From NCBI GenBank assembly GCA_045588575.1, contig JAZNEJ010000001.1, positions 71,446 through 135,445 on the forward strand: a stretch of 64,000 nucleotides of DNA, given 5' to 3'. A program made the translations under genes and the position numbers. The notes below the pieces were generated by a model, which saw only the letters and a list, made by a program, of their open reading frames with translations, had not been told where the DNA came from and did no database searches. The stretch comes from RGIG5299 sp045588575 (GTDB lineage: Bacteria > Bacillota > Clostridia > Oscillospirales > RGIG5299). Of this stretch, positions 18,392 through 26,532 are shown in pieces (the stretch's first letter is position 1; every line of letters begins with the position of its first letter).

Positions 18392-19645
18392 TTAATATAC
18401 AAATTCAAACTCAAATCCGCACAAATCGACGGTATCGTTTTCCTCTACTCCCGCCTTTTCAAGAGCTTTGAAAACGCCCTCGCGCTTTAAGAGTTTTTGG
18501 AGATTCATGAGCGAATCGTAATCTTCTGTGTTGGTGCTGCTCATAATTTTTTCAATCCAGCTGCCCTCAACGTAGTAAATTCCGTTTTCTTTTCTTATTC
18601 TGAATTTTTCCTCTTCGGTTGTGGCGGGCGGAACGTAGGTGGGCTCGAATTCTTCGGGAACGGGAATGTCTTTAAGAGCTTCCCAAACGCCGTTTAAAAG
18701 CTCCTTTATTCCTTCTCCCGTAACTGCTGAAATTGAATAAAAATCTACGCCTTTAAGCTGATTTTTAACCTCGTTTATGCGCTCATCGCTGCAAATTTCT
18801 CTCTTTGTTGCAACGATTATCTGCTTTTTCTCGTAAAGAGCGGGTGAGAACTTTTTAAGCTCGTTATTTATAATTTCAATTTTCTCGTTGACGTCTGTCG
18901 ATTCGTCTGAAATATCAACCAAATGGAGAAGCAAACGGCATCTTTCAATATGTCTTAAAAATCTGTGCCCCAATCCCGCGCCTTCGCTTGCTCCCTCGAT
19001 AATTCCGGGAATATCGGCCATAACGAAGCTTTCTTCGTCTTCAACTCTTACAACGCCCAAAGATGGATTTATGGTGGTGAAGGGATAATCGGCAATTTTG
19101 GGTTTTGCCCCGCTTACAACCGAAAGAAGCGTTGATTTTCCTGCATTTGGGAAGCCAAGTAAGCCTACGTCGGCAATAATTTTAAGCTCTAAAATTACCT
19201 CGAATTCCTCTCCGGGAATTCCCGCCTTTGAAAAGCGGGGGATTTGTCTGGTTGAGGTTGAAAATTTTGCATTTCCAAAGCCTCCGTTACCGCCTTTTGC
19301 TATTAAAACGGGTTCCTTAGTGCAAATATCTCTTATAAGCTCACCCGTATCGGCCTTTCTTATGAGCGTTCCGAAAGGGACCTTAACAATAAGGTCCTCG
19401 CCTGAGCGGCCCGTCATATTTTTGGTTTTTCCGTTTTCGCCGTTTTCGGCAATGAATTTCTTATGAAAACGGAAATCCGCCAAGGTGTTAAGATGGTCGG
19501 ACGCGCAGAAATAAACGCTTCCGCCCTTGCCGCCGTCGCCACCGTCGGGACCTCCGTTTGCAACGTATTTTTCACGGTGAAATGAAACCGCTCCGTCGCC
19601 GCCGTTTCCCGCTTTGATATATATTTTTGTGTAATCGACAAACAT
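18392..19645 (-). CDS. obgE: GTPase Obg
   Basis: 417 aa. A glycine-rich Obg domain (1-158, with GGNGGFGNAKF), a G domain with G1 GFPNAGKST near 166-174 and G3 DIPG, and a C-terminal OCT domain (about 340-417) typical of Firmicutes. Acts in 50S assembly and stress signalling. Odd point: the expected G4 NKxD motif reads TKRE in IIVATKRE, a departure from the guanine-specificity motif that I confirmed from the bases. It lies behind rpmA, the conserved rplU-prp-rpmA-obgE order. Confidence 0.95.
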   Translation of the reverse strand: MFVDYTKIYIKAGNGGDGAVSFHREKYVANGGPDGGDGGKGGSVYFCASDHLNTLADFRFHKKFIAENGENGKTKNMTGRSGEDLIVKVPFGTLIRKADTGELIRDICTKEPVLIAKGGNGGFGNAKFSTSTRQIPRFSKAGIPGEEFEVILELKIIADVGLLGFPNAGKSTLLSVVSGAKPKIADYPFTTINPSLGVVRVEDEESFVMADIPGIIEGASEGAGLGHRFLRHIERCRLLLHLVDISDESTDVNEKIEIINNELKKFSPALYEKKQIIVATKREICSDERINEVKNQLKGVDFYSISAVTGEGIKELLNGVWEALKDIPVPEEFEPTYVPPATTEEEKFRIRKENGIYYVEGSWIEKIMSSTNTEDYDSLMNLQKLLKREGVFKALEKAGVEENDTVDLCGFEFEFVY

Positions 19646-19669
19646 ATAAAAACCTCTTGAAAAACAATT

Positions 19670-19702
19670 ATACCCCGATATGCATTGGACATATCGGGGT
19701 AT
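19670..19702 (-). terminator. Terminator between rpmA and obgE
   Basis: 13-base perfect inverted repeat (ATACCCCGATATG and its complement) with a 7-base loop, followed on the minus strand by an AATTGTTTTT run. It probably limits read-through from the ribosomal protein operon into obgE. Confidence 0.75.
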
Positions 19703-19710
19703 GAGTTTAC

Positions 19711-19989
19711 TTATTTTGCGTAAACGCTGACCTGCTTGCGGTCTTTACCGACTCTTTCAAACTTTACAACTCCGTCAATGAGAGCAAAAAGAGTGTCGTC
19801 AGAACCGATGCCCACGTTATTGCCGGGATGAATTTTTGTTCCGCGCTGACGCATTAAGATGTTACCTGCGAGAACGAACTGACCGTCTGCTCTCTTCGGG
19901 CCTAAGCGTTTAGATTCGGAATCACGACCGTTTTTGGTCGAACCCATTCCCTTTTTATGTGCAAAAAATTGAATGCTGATTCTAAGCAT
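19711..19989 (-). CDS. rpmA: 50S ribosomal protein L27
   Basis: 92 aa. The start [18 protein letters not shown] carries the N-terminal extension specific to Firmicutes; Prp cleaves after FFA so that mature L27 begins with HKKG. The rest ([27 protein letters not shown]) is typical L27. It follows prp by 3 bases. Confidence 0.98.
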   Translation of the reverse strand: MLRISIQFFAHKKGMGSTKNGRDSESKRLGPKRADGQFVLAGNILMRQRGTKIHPGNNVGIGSDDTLFALIDGVVKFERVGKDRKQVSVYAK

Positions 19990-19992
19990 GTA

Positions 19993-20310
19993 TCACACCT
20001 CCGTAATGTGAATCGTGATATATTTGGGGTATTCCTCACGTATCAGCCTTATTTCCGATAAAAAAGTGGCGAAAATCGCTTCACTGTTAGCATTCGGATG
20101 GCTGACCGAAACTGTTATCTCTGCTTTTTTCTCGTTTACCTTAACCTCAACCTGATGCGAAAAAGCTTCAAGAAGATTTGCGGTGTATCTTACCGATTCG
20201 GATATTGCGGCGCAAACAACGTCGTTTCCCGCGTTTCCCTTACCCGCATGGCCCTGAGAAGAAAAACCGAAATATTTTCCGTTTTGTTTAAAAAGCGAGA
20301 CCGTATTCAT
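19993..20310 (-). CDS. prp: Ribosomal processing cysteine protease Prp
   Basis: 105 aa, YsxB/Prp family. The conserved block GHAGKGNAGNDVVCAAIS carries the catalytic His21 and Cys33. It removes the N-terminal extension of L27; the neighbouring rpmA encodes exactly such an extension. It sits between rplU and rpmA with 2-3-base gaps. Confidence 0.96.
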   Translation of the reverse strand: MNTVSLFKQNGKYFGFSSQGHAGKGNAGNDVVCAAISESVRYTANLLEAFSHQVEVKVNEKKAEITVSVSHPNANSEAIFATFLSEIRLIREEYPKYITIHITEV

Positions 20311-20312
20311 AA

Positions 20313-20627
20313 TTAGAAGTTAATCTTTTCGATTTGAACTTTGGTATAGGGCTGTCTGTGGCCGGTTTTGTTACGGTATGTCTTCTTAGCCTTATACTTG
20401 AAAACGATGATTTTCTTTTCTTTGCCGTTTTTAAGAACCTTAGCGGTAACACTTGCACCGTTAACTACGGGAGCTCCAAAAGTGAAAGCATCGTCGTTAC
20501 AAGTTGCCAAAACGGTATCGAAGCTTATTGTATCGCCTTCAGCAGCTTCTATCTTTTCGATGAAGATTATTTCGCCTTCTGATACTTTGTACTGTTTTCC
20601 GCCGGTTTGAATAACTGCGTATGTCAT
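20313..20627 (-). CDS. rplU: 50S ribosomal protein L21
   Basis: 104 aa from the ATG at 20627; GAGGTG lies 8 bases upstream, whereas the upstream TTG at 20633 sits too close to it. Motifs [15 protein letters not shown] and the C-terminal [14 protein letters not shown] are L21 signatures. First gene of rplU-prp-rpmA. Confidence 0.97.
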   Translation of the reverse strand: MTYAVIQTGGKQYKVSEGEIIFIEKIEAAEGDTISFDTVLATCNDDAFTFGAPVVNGASVTAKVLKNGKEKKIIVFKYKAKKTYRNKTGHRQPYTKVQIEKINF

Positions 20628-20709
20628 TAACAAAGCACCTCTCTTTCCATTAGACTCGCTACGGCAGGTAAGCGTAAAGCACGCTGTTTATAACCCGAAA
20701 TATGCGGCC
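20628..20709 (-). ncRNA. Probable L21 leader (autoregulatory 5' UTR)
   Basis: About 80 untranslated bases lie between the promoter and rplU. The stretch read on the minus strand contains GCGTGC-TTTAC-GC stem-forming segments and the GTCTAATGGAAAGAGAGGTG end that resembles Firmicutes L21 leaders as I remember them. Such leaders bind free L21. No covariance test was possible. Confidence 0.5.
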
Positions 20710-20714
20710 TTACT

Positions 20715-20743
20715 ACTATATCACACAAAGCAAATAATGTCAA
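20715..20743 (-). promoter_or_regulatory. Sigma-A promoter of rplU-prp-rpmA
   Basis: Minus strand TTGACA (20743-20738), 17-base spacer, TATAGT (20720-20715). A near-consensus promoter, as expected for a ribosomal protein operon. Confidence 0.8.
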
Positions 20744-20791
20744 GTATTTTTTTGTTTTTCTCTATATTTTTATTATAATAGGCAAAATACC

Positions 20792-20971
20792 TTAAAAATT
20801 TCGGTTTTTTCGCGAGGTATTTTCCTTGATAAAAGTTTCTATTTGCCGCTCGATTTCAGACCTTGAAAGATTTTTGCCCGCCATATCCGGCTTTAAAATA
20901 AAAATAGCCTGCTCAAAAAGACCTCTTTTCCCTTTTACGATAACCGCATTTTTGTTTACACCCTTTATCAT
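20792..20971 (-). CDS. Small conserved-looking protein downstream of spoIIE
   Basis: 59 aa, read directly from the minus strand starting at the ATG at 20971 with a strong GGAGG site 8 bases upstream. It begins MIKGVNKNAVIVKGKRG, then GLFEQAIFILKP, then a charged helical tail. I recognise the pattern (short, basic, LFEQAIFIL core) from small uncharacterised Clostridia proteins, but no function is known to me. It follows spoIIE by about 50 bases and may be co-transcribed. Its 3' end overlaps an AAAATACCT...AGGTATTTT inverted repeat (20785-20823) that could be the operon terminator. Confidence 0.7.
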   Translation of the reverse strand: MIKGVNKNAVIVKGKRGLFEQAIFILKPDMAGKNLSRSEIERQIETFIKENTSRKNRNF

Positions 20972-21022
20972 TATTCATACCTCCTTCTTTTTCTTTTCTA
21001 TTTTGCACAAAACCGAAAAAAT

Positions 21023-23173
21023 TTATGCAAGCGTAATTTTAATTGCCGAGACCGATTTATCATCGTTTGATTTTGCCGATATAAGCCGCTTGCAAATTTC
21101 ATAAGGCGATATACTTTGCATTCGCATAATTTCGCCTCTAACGTCGGAAAAGCCTTCAAAAACGCCGTCGGACATCATAATTACGAGGTCGCCGTTTTTT
21201 AACGTAAACGACGTTTTATCGTATTCTCCGCCCGATGAAAGCCCTGCCGGAAGCGTTGAACTCATTATTTCGTAAACGGTGTTTCCTCTCTTTACAAACG
21301 ACGGAGCTGCGCCCGATTTTATAAATTCGGCCTTTCCGTTATGCAAATTAAACGCAAGCATATCAACCGTTGCAAAGGAAGCGGTTTCATTTTTTCGGGC
21401 AAGAGCCGAATTAACCGCTCGCATTGCCGTTTTGCCGTCGAAGCTTTTTGAAAGCATCGTTTTTAAAAGCTTAACCGTTAAAAGCGAATCGGCCTTTGCC
21501 GCCGCGCCCGAACCCATACCGTCGGAAATAATAGCGTAATATTTGCCGTCCTTCGTTTCAAAGCCCAAAACCGAATCGCCGCAAATTTCGTTTCCTCCCT
21601 TGCCCTCGGCTGCGCTTGAATAAACCGTTTTGAATTTCGGCTCGTTTATAAAAACGAACTTATATCCGTCTTCTCTTTCTTCTGAAATCAAGCGGAATTT
21701 GGTTTTGTAAATTTCGGAAATTTCATTTTCAAGCTGCTTTTTTTCGGGCAAAATTGCGGTTTTGCCTTTTAAAATTATTTTTTTGGCGCCGTTTTCCGTA
21801 ATTACCGCCGTTTCGGGCTCTTTTTCTCCTTTTTCTTCAAGATATCTCTTTAAATAAACGTCGGTTTCGGGAATTTTAATGTTGCTTGCAACCGATGAAA
21901 TTATTTCGGCGGCATCTCTGTAACCGTCTTTTTCCCTTTCTAAAACACAAGTATTACGGCTTATATAATTCATTATTTTTTCGGCACTTTCGCATCTTTT
22001 TGAAAGAAGCTCCTTTTTAAACGAATTGTCGTAACCGTTCATTTTTTCAAAAGCAAGAGAATAAAATATATCGTTAGTTTCATCAAACTTTCTGCCGTAG
22101 CAAACAAAGCGTTTTTTGCATTTGGCGCAAACCTTTTCTTCAACTTCGCAAACCGTTTGCTCCGCTTTTTTATAAGGCTCGGATTCCTCTTTTATTCTTG
22201 CGGTTTCCTTTAACACGCTTTGAGCATCCAAAAGCTTTTCTTTTAAAAAATCCGCCGCCGCGCTCTCGTTTTTAACCTCAATTACCGCGATTCTTTCTCC
22301 CAAGCGTACTAAAAGCCTGTTGCTTAAAAAAATGAATATTCCGCCCGCCACAACCGCTTCTCCCATTGCAAAAAGCGGGTCGCCGCCGAAAATTGAGAAA
22401 ATGCCCAAAGAAAAAACCATTGCCGATGCCGAAAAAGCTTTATTTGCATTTGAAAGAGCGCCCGCAACCATTCCTCCAACCGAAAAAGCGGCAAGAGGCA
22501 AAAGGCTTTGCGAAATTAAAGATAAAAAACATCCCGTCATAACGCCGTAAACCGTACCGAAATAAAGCTTTCCGCGGTTTGCCGCAACCAAAACGAGTAA
22601 AACCGCCAATACCGTTCCCAAATCGAATCTGCCGGAAACAGCAGAAAGCGCCGCAGAAAAAAGCGAGCATAGCATTACCGTTGAAAACCGATTTGCCGCA
22701 GAGCTTTTATTTTCAAGAGCATAGGAAATAATAACCGAAAAAGCGCCCGCAATTAAAGAAAACGCAACCGCTTTTATAACGTCGGACGCGTCAAACACCG
22801 ACACCGCAAGCTTAACAAGCTGAGCCGCCGCAAGAAACGCCGTTACCGCAAAGGAGAAAAAGAGCTTTGAATATTTTCCGTCTTTTGTAAAAACAACGGC
22901 TTTCAATATTGTTAAAACGAGTGCGGTTAAGAAAAATTCAGGCGCTTCCAGTTTTAAATATCCCAAAAAGGCCCCGAAAAAAGCGGCAAGAGATTTTTTT
23001 GGAAACGCCGCAAAAAAAGCAATTCCAAAGGGCGAAGGAAAATCGAAAATTCTGAAAGACGAAAGCAAAAACGCCGTTACGAATTCAGAAAAAGCAACAA
23101 CTGTTTTTTTAATAATCTTTTCAATTTTTTCACTCGACTTATATTTTTTAACTCCCGAAACTTCTTTAGGCAT
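21023..23173 (-). CDS. spoIIE: Stage II sporulation protein E (PP2C phosphatase)
   Basis: 716 aa. The N-terminal half has about ten hydrophobic segments (residues 20-310). A central region with a four-cysteine cluster lies near 345-365, and a C-terminal PP2C domain (about 500-716) has ISDGMGSGAAAKADS near 547-561 and a final MMSDGVFEGF. SpoIIE dephosphorylates SpoIIAA and so activates sigma-F in the forespore, and also acts at the polar septum. AGGAGG precedes the ATG. Upstream lies a promoter with the long spacing expected of Spo0A-controlled genes. Confidence 0.96.
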   Translation of the reverse strand: MPKEVSGVKKYKSSEKIEKIIKKTVVAFSEFVTAFLLSSFRIFDFPSPFGIAFFAAFPKKSLAAFFGAFLGYLKLEAPEFFLTALVLTILKAVVFTKDGKYSKLFFSFAVTAFLAAAQLVKLAVSVFDASDVIKAVAFSLIAGAFSVIISYALENKSSAANRFSTVMLCSLFSAALSAVSGRFDLGTVLAVLLVLVAANRGKLYFGTVYGVMTGCFLSLISQSLLPLAAFSVGGMVAGALSNANKAFSASAMVFSLGIFSIFGGDPLFAMGEAVVAGGIFIFLSNRLLVRLGERIAVIEVKNESAAADFLKEKLLDAQSVLKETARIKEESEPYKKAEQTVCEVEEKVCAKCKKRFVCYGRKFDETNDIFYSLAFEKMNGYDNSFKKELLSKRCESAEKIMNYISRNTCVLEREKDGYRDAAEIISSVASNIKIPETDVYLKRYLEEKGEKEPETAVITENGAKKIILKGKTAILPEKKQLENEISEIYKTKFRLISEEREDGYKFVFINEPKFKTVYSSAAEGKGGNEICGDSVLGFETKDGKYYAIISDGMGSGAAAKADSLLTVKLLKTMLSKSFDGKTAMRAVNSALARKNETASFATVDMLAFNLHNGKAEFIKSGAAPSFVKRGNTVYEIMSSTLPAGLSSGGEYDKTSFTLKNGDLVIMMSDGVFEGFSDVRGEIMRMQSISPYEICKRLISAKSNDDKSVSAIKITLA

Positions 23174-23195
23174 AAAACATTCCTCCTGTGGAAGA

Positions 23196-23262
23196 ATTAT
23201 ACCCGTTTTTAAACAAAAATAATGTCAAAAGGTTTGGATTTTCATCTTTTCCTTTTGACATT
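23196..23262 (-). promoter_or_regulatory. Spo0A-type promoter of spoIIE with 12-base inverted repeat
   Basis: Minus strand TTGACA (23228-23223), a 21-base spacer and TATAAT (23201-23196). A 21-base spacing is abnormal for sigma-A but is what Spo0A-activated spoIIE and spoIIG promoters have in B. subtilis. The -35 lies in one arm of a perfect 12-base inverted repeat (AATGTCAAAAGG, 23221-23232, and its complement 23251-23262). The TGTCAAA in each arm matches 6 of 7 bases of the 0A box TGNCGAA. Confidence 0.65.
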
Positions 23263-23284
23263 ATATGACAAGTCGGTTTTTTAT

Positions 23285-23962
23285 TTATTTTTTAAGCTTG
23301 TTTTCACAGTTTTTTATTATATTGTTTATCGACGCCAAAACCGAGCCGAATTCCTCGTAAAGCATTTCCTCGCTTATCTTTTCTCCGTTTGCCTTTTTCG
23401 AAGCTCTTAATACCTCTAAAACCGCTTCCTCCTTGGCTTTTAAAAGCTTGGGATAGTATTCGGATTTAACCTCGAAAAACTCTTCGCTGTGATTGGGATT
23501 TGCAAGATATGCAGTTCTGAATCCGTTATAAACCGAAAGCAAAATATCGTCGGAAACGGCGGCGGTAAGCTCGTTTGAATCAATTTGCGAAAGCATATAA
23601 TACAAAACGTTTATGCCGTTAAAAATAAGTCTGCGATTTAAAACGGGCAAAACCGAGCCGTTTATTTTTTTATCGCTTTCCATTATTTTTTTATTGATTG
23701 CTTCCTCGGCGGCAAGAGGGTTTTCCGAAATGTTTTCGTTTTTATCGTCGGTAAGACCTAACAGGTAGTCAACCGAAACGCCGTAATAATCGGCGGCGCG
23801 GCTTAAAAAATCCAAGCCGCATTCTCTTATTCCGTTTTCATAGTGAGAAAGCAACCCCTGCGAAAGCCCCAAGGCCTCGGCGGCGTCTTTTTGTTTTATA
23901 TTCTTTTCGTTTCTCACAGCCGCAAGACGCTCGGCGAAAACGCTCATTACGTTATCATTCAT
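23285..23962 (-). CDS. XRE-family transcriptional regulator
   Basis: 225 aa. An N-terminal helix-turn-helix (about 8-63: ERLAAVRNEKNIKQKDAAEALG, LSHYENGIRECG) is followed by a 150-residue helical C-terminal domain of unknown type. It lies between spoIIE and a surface protein gene with an 17-base gap to the latter, so it may be the second gene of that transcript. Target unknown. Confidence 0.85.
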   Translation of the reverse strand: MNDNVMSVFAERLAAVRNEKNIKQKDAAEALGLSQGLLSHYENGIRECGLDFLSRAADYYGVSVDYLLGLTDDKNENISENPLAAEEAINKKIMESDKKINGSVLPVLNRRLIFNGINVLYYMLSQIDSNELTAAVSDDILLSVYNGFRTAYLANPNHSEEFFEVKSEYYPKLLKAKEEAVLEVLRASKKANGEKISEEMLYEEFGSVLASINNIIKNCENKLKK

Positions 23963-23979
23963 TTTTTTCGTCCAAACAA

Positions 23980-25191
23980 TTATTTAATATCTTTTTTGTA
24001 GTTTACCGAAACGATTATTAAGGCAACGAGAAGTGCCAAGGTTATGCCAACGAAAATAATCATAACGGTAAAGGTTTTATCGCGAAGCTTTAAGTTTTCG
24101 TCTTTAAGATTATTAAGCTGCTCCTGCAACGACTGCTCGTAATCGGTGGGAGGAACAGTGGTTGAGCCTTCGTCGGAAGGCGGGTTGCTTTCGGGAGCCG
24201 AGCTATCGGGAATTACGTCGCTCGAATCTGGGGGTTCGCTTGAGCCGCCCTCTACGTCGCTCGATTCATCACCCGAAGGAATGTCGGAATTTTCCTCCTC
24301 GGGCTGACGCGTAACGGTTATTGAATAGGTTTTGGTGGTTTTACCGTCCTCTGCCGTAACCTTAATTCTAACGTTGTTAACGCCAACTGCAAGCTTATTG
24401 TTTCCCGAAACGGAAACCTTTGCAAATTCGTCATCGGCTTCATATTCAACCGTTATCGAATCGGTTTCAAAGGGAACGGAAATTGCATAAGAGGTTGTTG
24501 AAGATGAGAATTTTTTATTAAGCTCAAAATCTTTAACCGAAAGGCTTTTAAGCTTTGCATTGGTTGAAAGCTCCTTGCCGATTTTAAGGTTAAACGGCTC
24601 TCCAAAGGCAAAATCGGTTAGGGTTATTTGTTCGAATTCATCGGTAAAGGTATCTATTGCGAATAAATCACGTTTTGAAAAAACTATGCTCGTTTCCGTG
24701 TTTGCCGCCGCTTCCAAAGCAGTGAATGTTAAGCCGAAAAGATTGCTAACGCTTGAAGGGATAAATTTTGAAGGGATTAATTCTTCAGCATCAACATATA
24801 TAGATACTTCAATTTCAGTTAAATTTTCGTCGGTATTTTTATCTTCGCCCTCGCCTTCACCGGGCGCTCTTACGAAAATTGTGTAGCTGACGTTTTCAAT
24901 GCTTTCAAGCACATTGCTTAAATCAAATCCCGTTTTCTTATTAAAAGAAAGCTTTGTGGCGTCAAATTTTACTAAGCAATAAAGTGTAACTATTCCGTTA
25001 GGGCAAATATTTTCATTCATACCTTCAAGGGACATAATAACCTCAACTTCCTGACCGGGATGAATTTCATCTTTTCTTGCCCAAAGAATAAACGTTGGCA
25101 AATCGTCCGCCGATGCCGTAAAGCAAAATGACGTTAAAAGCGTTAACGTTATTAAAGTGAGCGCCATAACGGCAGAAATAAATTTTTTCAT
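23980..25191 (-). CDS. Secreted or anchored protein with cohesin-like and cadherin-like domains
   Basis: 403 aa. Signal peptide (about 1-28, ending TASA-DD), a beta-rich N-terminal domain (30-200) that looks like a cohesin-type fold, a cadherin-like beta-sandwich repeat (about 208-295: NAKLKSLSVKDFELN, then the closing KTYSITVTRQ), an S/P/E-rich linker (296-355) and a C-terminal membrane helix (about 372-396) with a basic tail. Probably exposed on the cell surface through the C-terminal helix. No catalytic motif seen. Confidence 0.8.
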   Translation of the reverse strand: MKKFISAVMALTLITLTLLTSFCFTASADDLPTFILWARKDEIHPGQEVEVIMSLEGMNENICPNGIVTLYCLVKFDATKLSFNKKTGFDLSNVLESIENVSYTIFVRAPGEGEGEDKNTDENLTEIEVSIYVDAEELIPSKFIPSSVSNLFGLTFTALEAAANTETSIVFSKRDLFAIDTFTDEFEQITLTDFAFGEPFNLKIGKELSTNAKLKSLSVKDFELNKKFSSSTTSYAISVPFETDSITVEYEADDEFAKVSVSGNNKLAVGVNNVRIKVTAEDGKTTKTYSITVTRQPEEENSDIPSGDESSDVEGGSSEPPDSSDVIPDSSAPESNPPSDEGSTTVPPTDYEQSLQEQLNNLKDENLKLRDKTFTVMIIFVGITLALLVALIIVSVNYKKDIK

Positions 25192-25259
25192 TTTAAAACC
25201 CCTTCCGGTTTATAGGTGTATAGCCTTTGAATATATGAGGGAATTTTTAACAAAATAAC

Positions 25260-26402
25260 TTAAATATTGAGCTTCATATCTCCGGTTTTAATCCAACCGA
25301 GCTTTCTGAAGATTTCGTTAAAGATAAATGCAAAAATTGCGGGGAGTACAATGCAAACGAGAATTAAGCCTACCCATTCGAAAGCGCCCATTTCGGTTCC
25401 GTCTATAACGCCTATGGGGCCAACCATACCGCAAGTACCCATGCCTGCCGCAACACCGGAGCATTTAAGCTTGAAGATGCAGGTGGAAATGGGGCCGGTT
25501 ACGGCAGCCGCAAGAGTGGGTGCCAACCAAATTACAGGCTTTTTAATTATATTTCCCATTTGAAGCATTGACGTTCCGAGACCTTGTGAAACAAGACCTC
25601 CGAAACGGTTTTCTCTGAAGCTTATAACCGCAAAGCCAACCATTTGAGCCGAGCATCCCGCAACGGCGGCGCCGCCTGCAAGGAGTAAACCCTCTTCTGT
25701 TCCTGCGGCGACTGCGGCTTCAACTGCCGATGCCGAGAAAATCATTGCGCAAATTGCGGCACTTGATATGGGAAGAGTGAGAATAACGCCGACTACAATC
25801 GAGATGATAATGCCCATTAAAACAGGCATAAGGGTTGTTGCTTCGGCGATGAATAAGCCGAGATAATACATTGCGTAGGAAATTACGGGGCAAATAAGCC
25901 ATGCCGCCGCAAAGCCCGTGAATATTGCAACTAAAGGTGTTACCAAAATATCAACGGGAGTTTTTTTCGAAACGAGCTTGGCAACTCCGCAAGCGATAAC
26001 AACCGCAAAAAATGCGCCCGCAGGGCCTGCGCTGTAAAAGATATCGGCACCGTTTGCCGAGGTAACAGCCCAACCGGTTATAGAGCCGTTTGTGAGAGCT
26101 GCGCCTATATCGTTACCCATACTGCCCACAACTGCTGCGGAAAACAAAACGAGAGGCGGCATTTTAAGTGAATATGCAACCGCAACGCCTATTGCCATTC
26201 CCGTTGCTCCCTTTGCAAAAGCGGCGACGGTATTTAAAAACTCAAGACCGGTGTATTTACCGACCGTACCGATTATGGTTCCTATCAGCAACGTTGCAAA
26301 AAGGCCCAGCGCCATACTGCTCATTGCATCTATAAAAACAACTTTCATTAAAGCCTTGAATTTTTCGCCAAGGCTTTTTTTCGTCAATACCGATTCTGAC
26401 AT
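25260..26402 (-). CDS. PTS EIIC-like permease (PTS_EIIC_2 family)
   Basis: 380 aa, about ten hydrophobic segments. Repeated GTIIGTVG, GATGMAIGVAVAYSLKMPP and a C-terminal MGTCGMVGPIGVIDG motif match the PTS EIIC type 2 family (PF13303), which lacks fused EIIA/EIIB domains. No EII partners are nearby, so substrate and even PTS dependence are unknown. It has its own promoter overlapped by a perfect 12-base inverted repeat, suggesting dedicated repression. Confidence 0.85.
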   Translation of the reverse strand: MSESVLTKKSLGEKFKALMKVVFIDAMSSMALGLFATLLIGTIIGTVGKYTGLEFLNTVAAFAKGATGMAIGVAVAYSLKMPPLVLFSAAVVGSMGNDIGAALTNGSITGWAVTSANGADIFYSAGPAGAFFAVVIACGVAKLVSKKTPVDILVTPLVAIFTGFAAAWLICPVISYAMYYLGLFIAEATTLMPVLMGIIISIVVGVILTLPISSAAICAMIFSASAVEAAVAAGTEEGLLLAGGAAVAGCSAQMVGFAVISFRENRFGGLVSQGLGTSMLQMGNIIKKPVIWLAPTLAAAVTGPISTCIFKLKCSGVAAGMGTCGMVGPIGVIDGTEMGAFEWVGLILVCIVLPAIFAFIFNEIFRKLGWIKTGDMKLNI

Positions 26403-26433
26403 AAAAATCGCTCCTTAGTATAATATCTCTAAT

Positions 26434-26472
26434 ATTTTACCTCTTTTCGTCAGTATTTGCAAGAGGTAAAAT
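26434..26472 (-). promoter_or_regulatory. Promoter with overlapping palindromic operator
   Basis: A perfect inverted repeat ATTTTACCTCTT / AAGAGGTAAAAT (26434-26445, 26461-26472) spans a minus-strand promoter TTGCAA (26462-26457), 17-base spacer, TAAAAT (26439-26434) of the EIIC-like gene. The arms cover the -10 and -35 regions, as a repressor operator would. Confidence 0.55.
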
Positions 26473-26532
26473 ATAATAAAAATATAAAGAAAGGATATAA
26501 TAACAAAAAACAGCGTTAAAAGGAGCATTATT

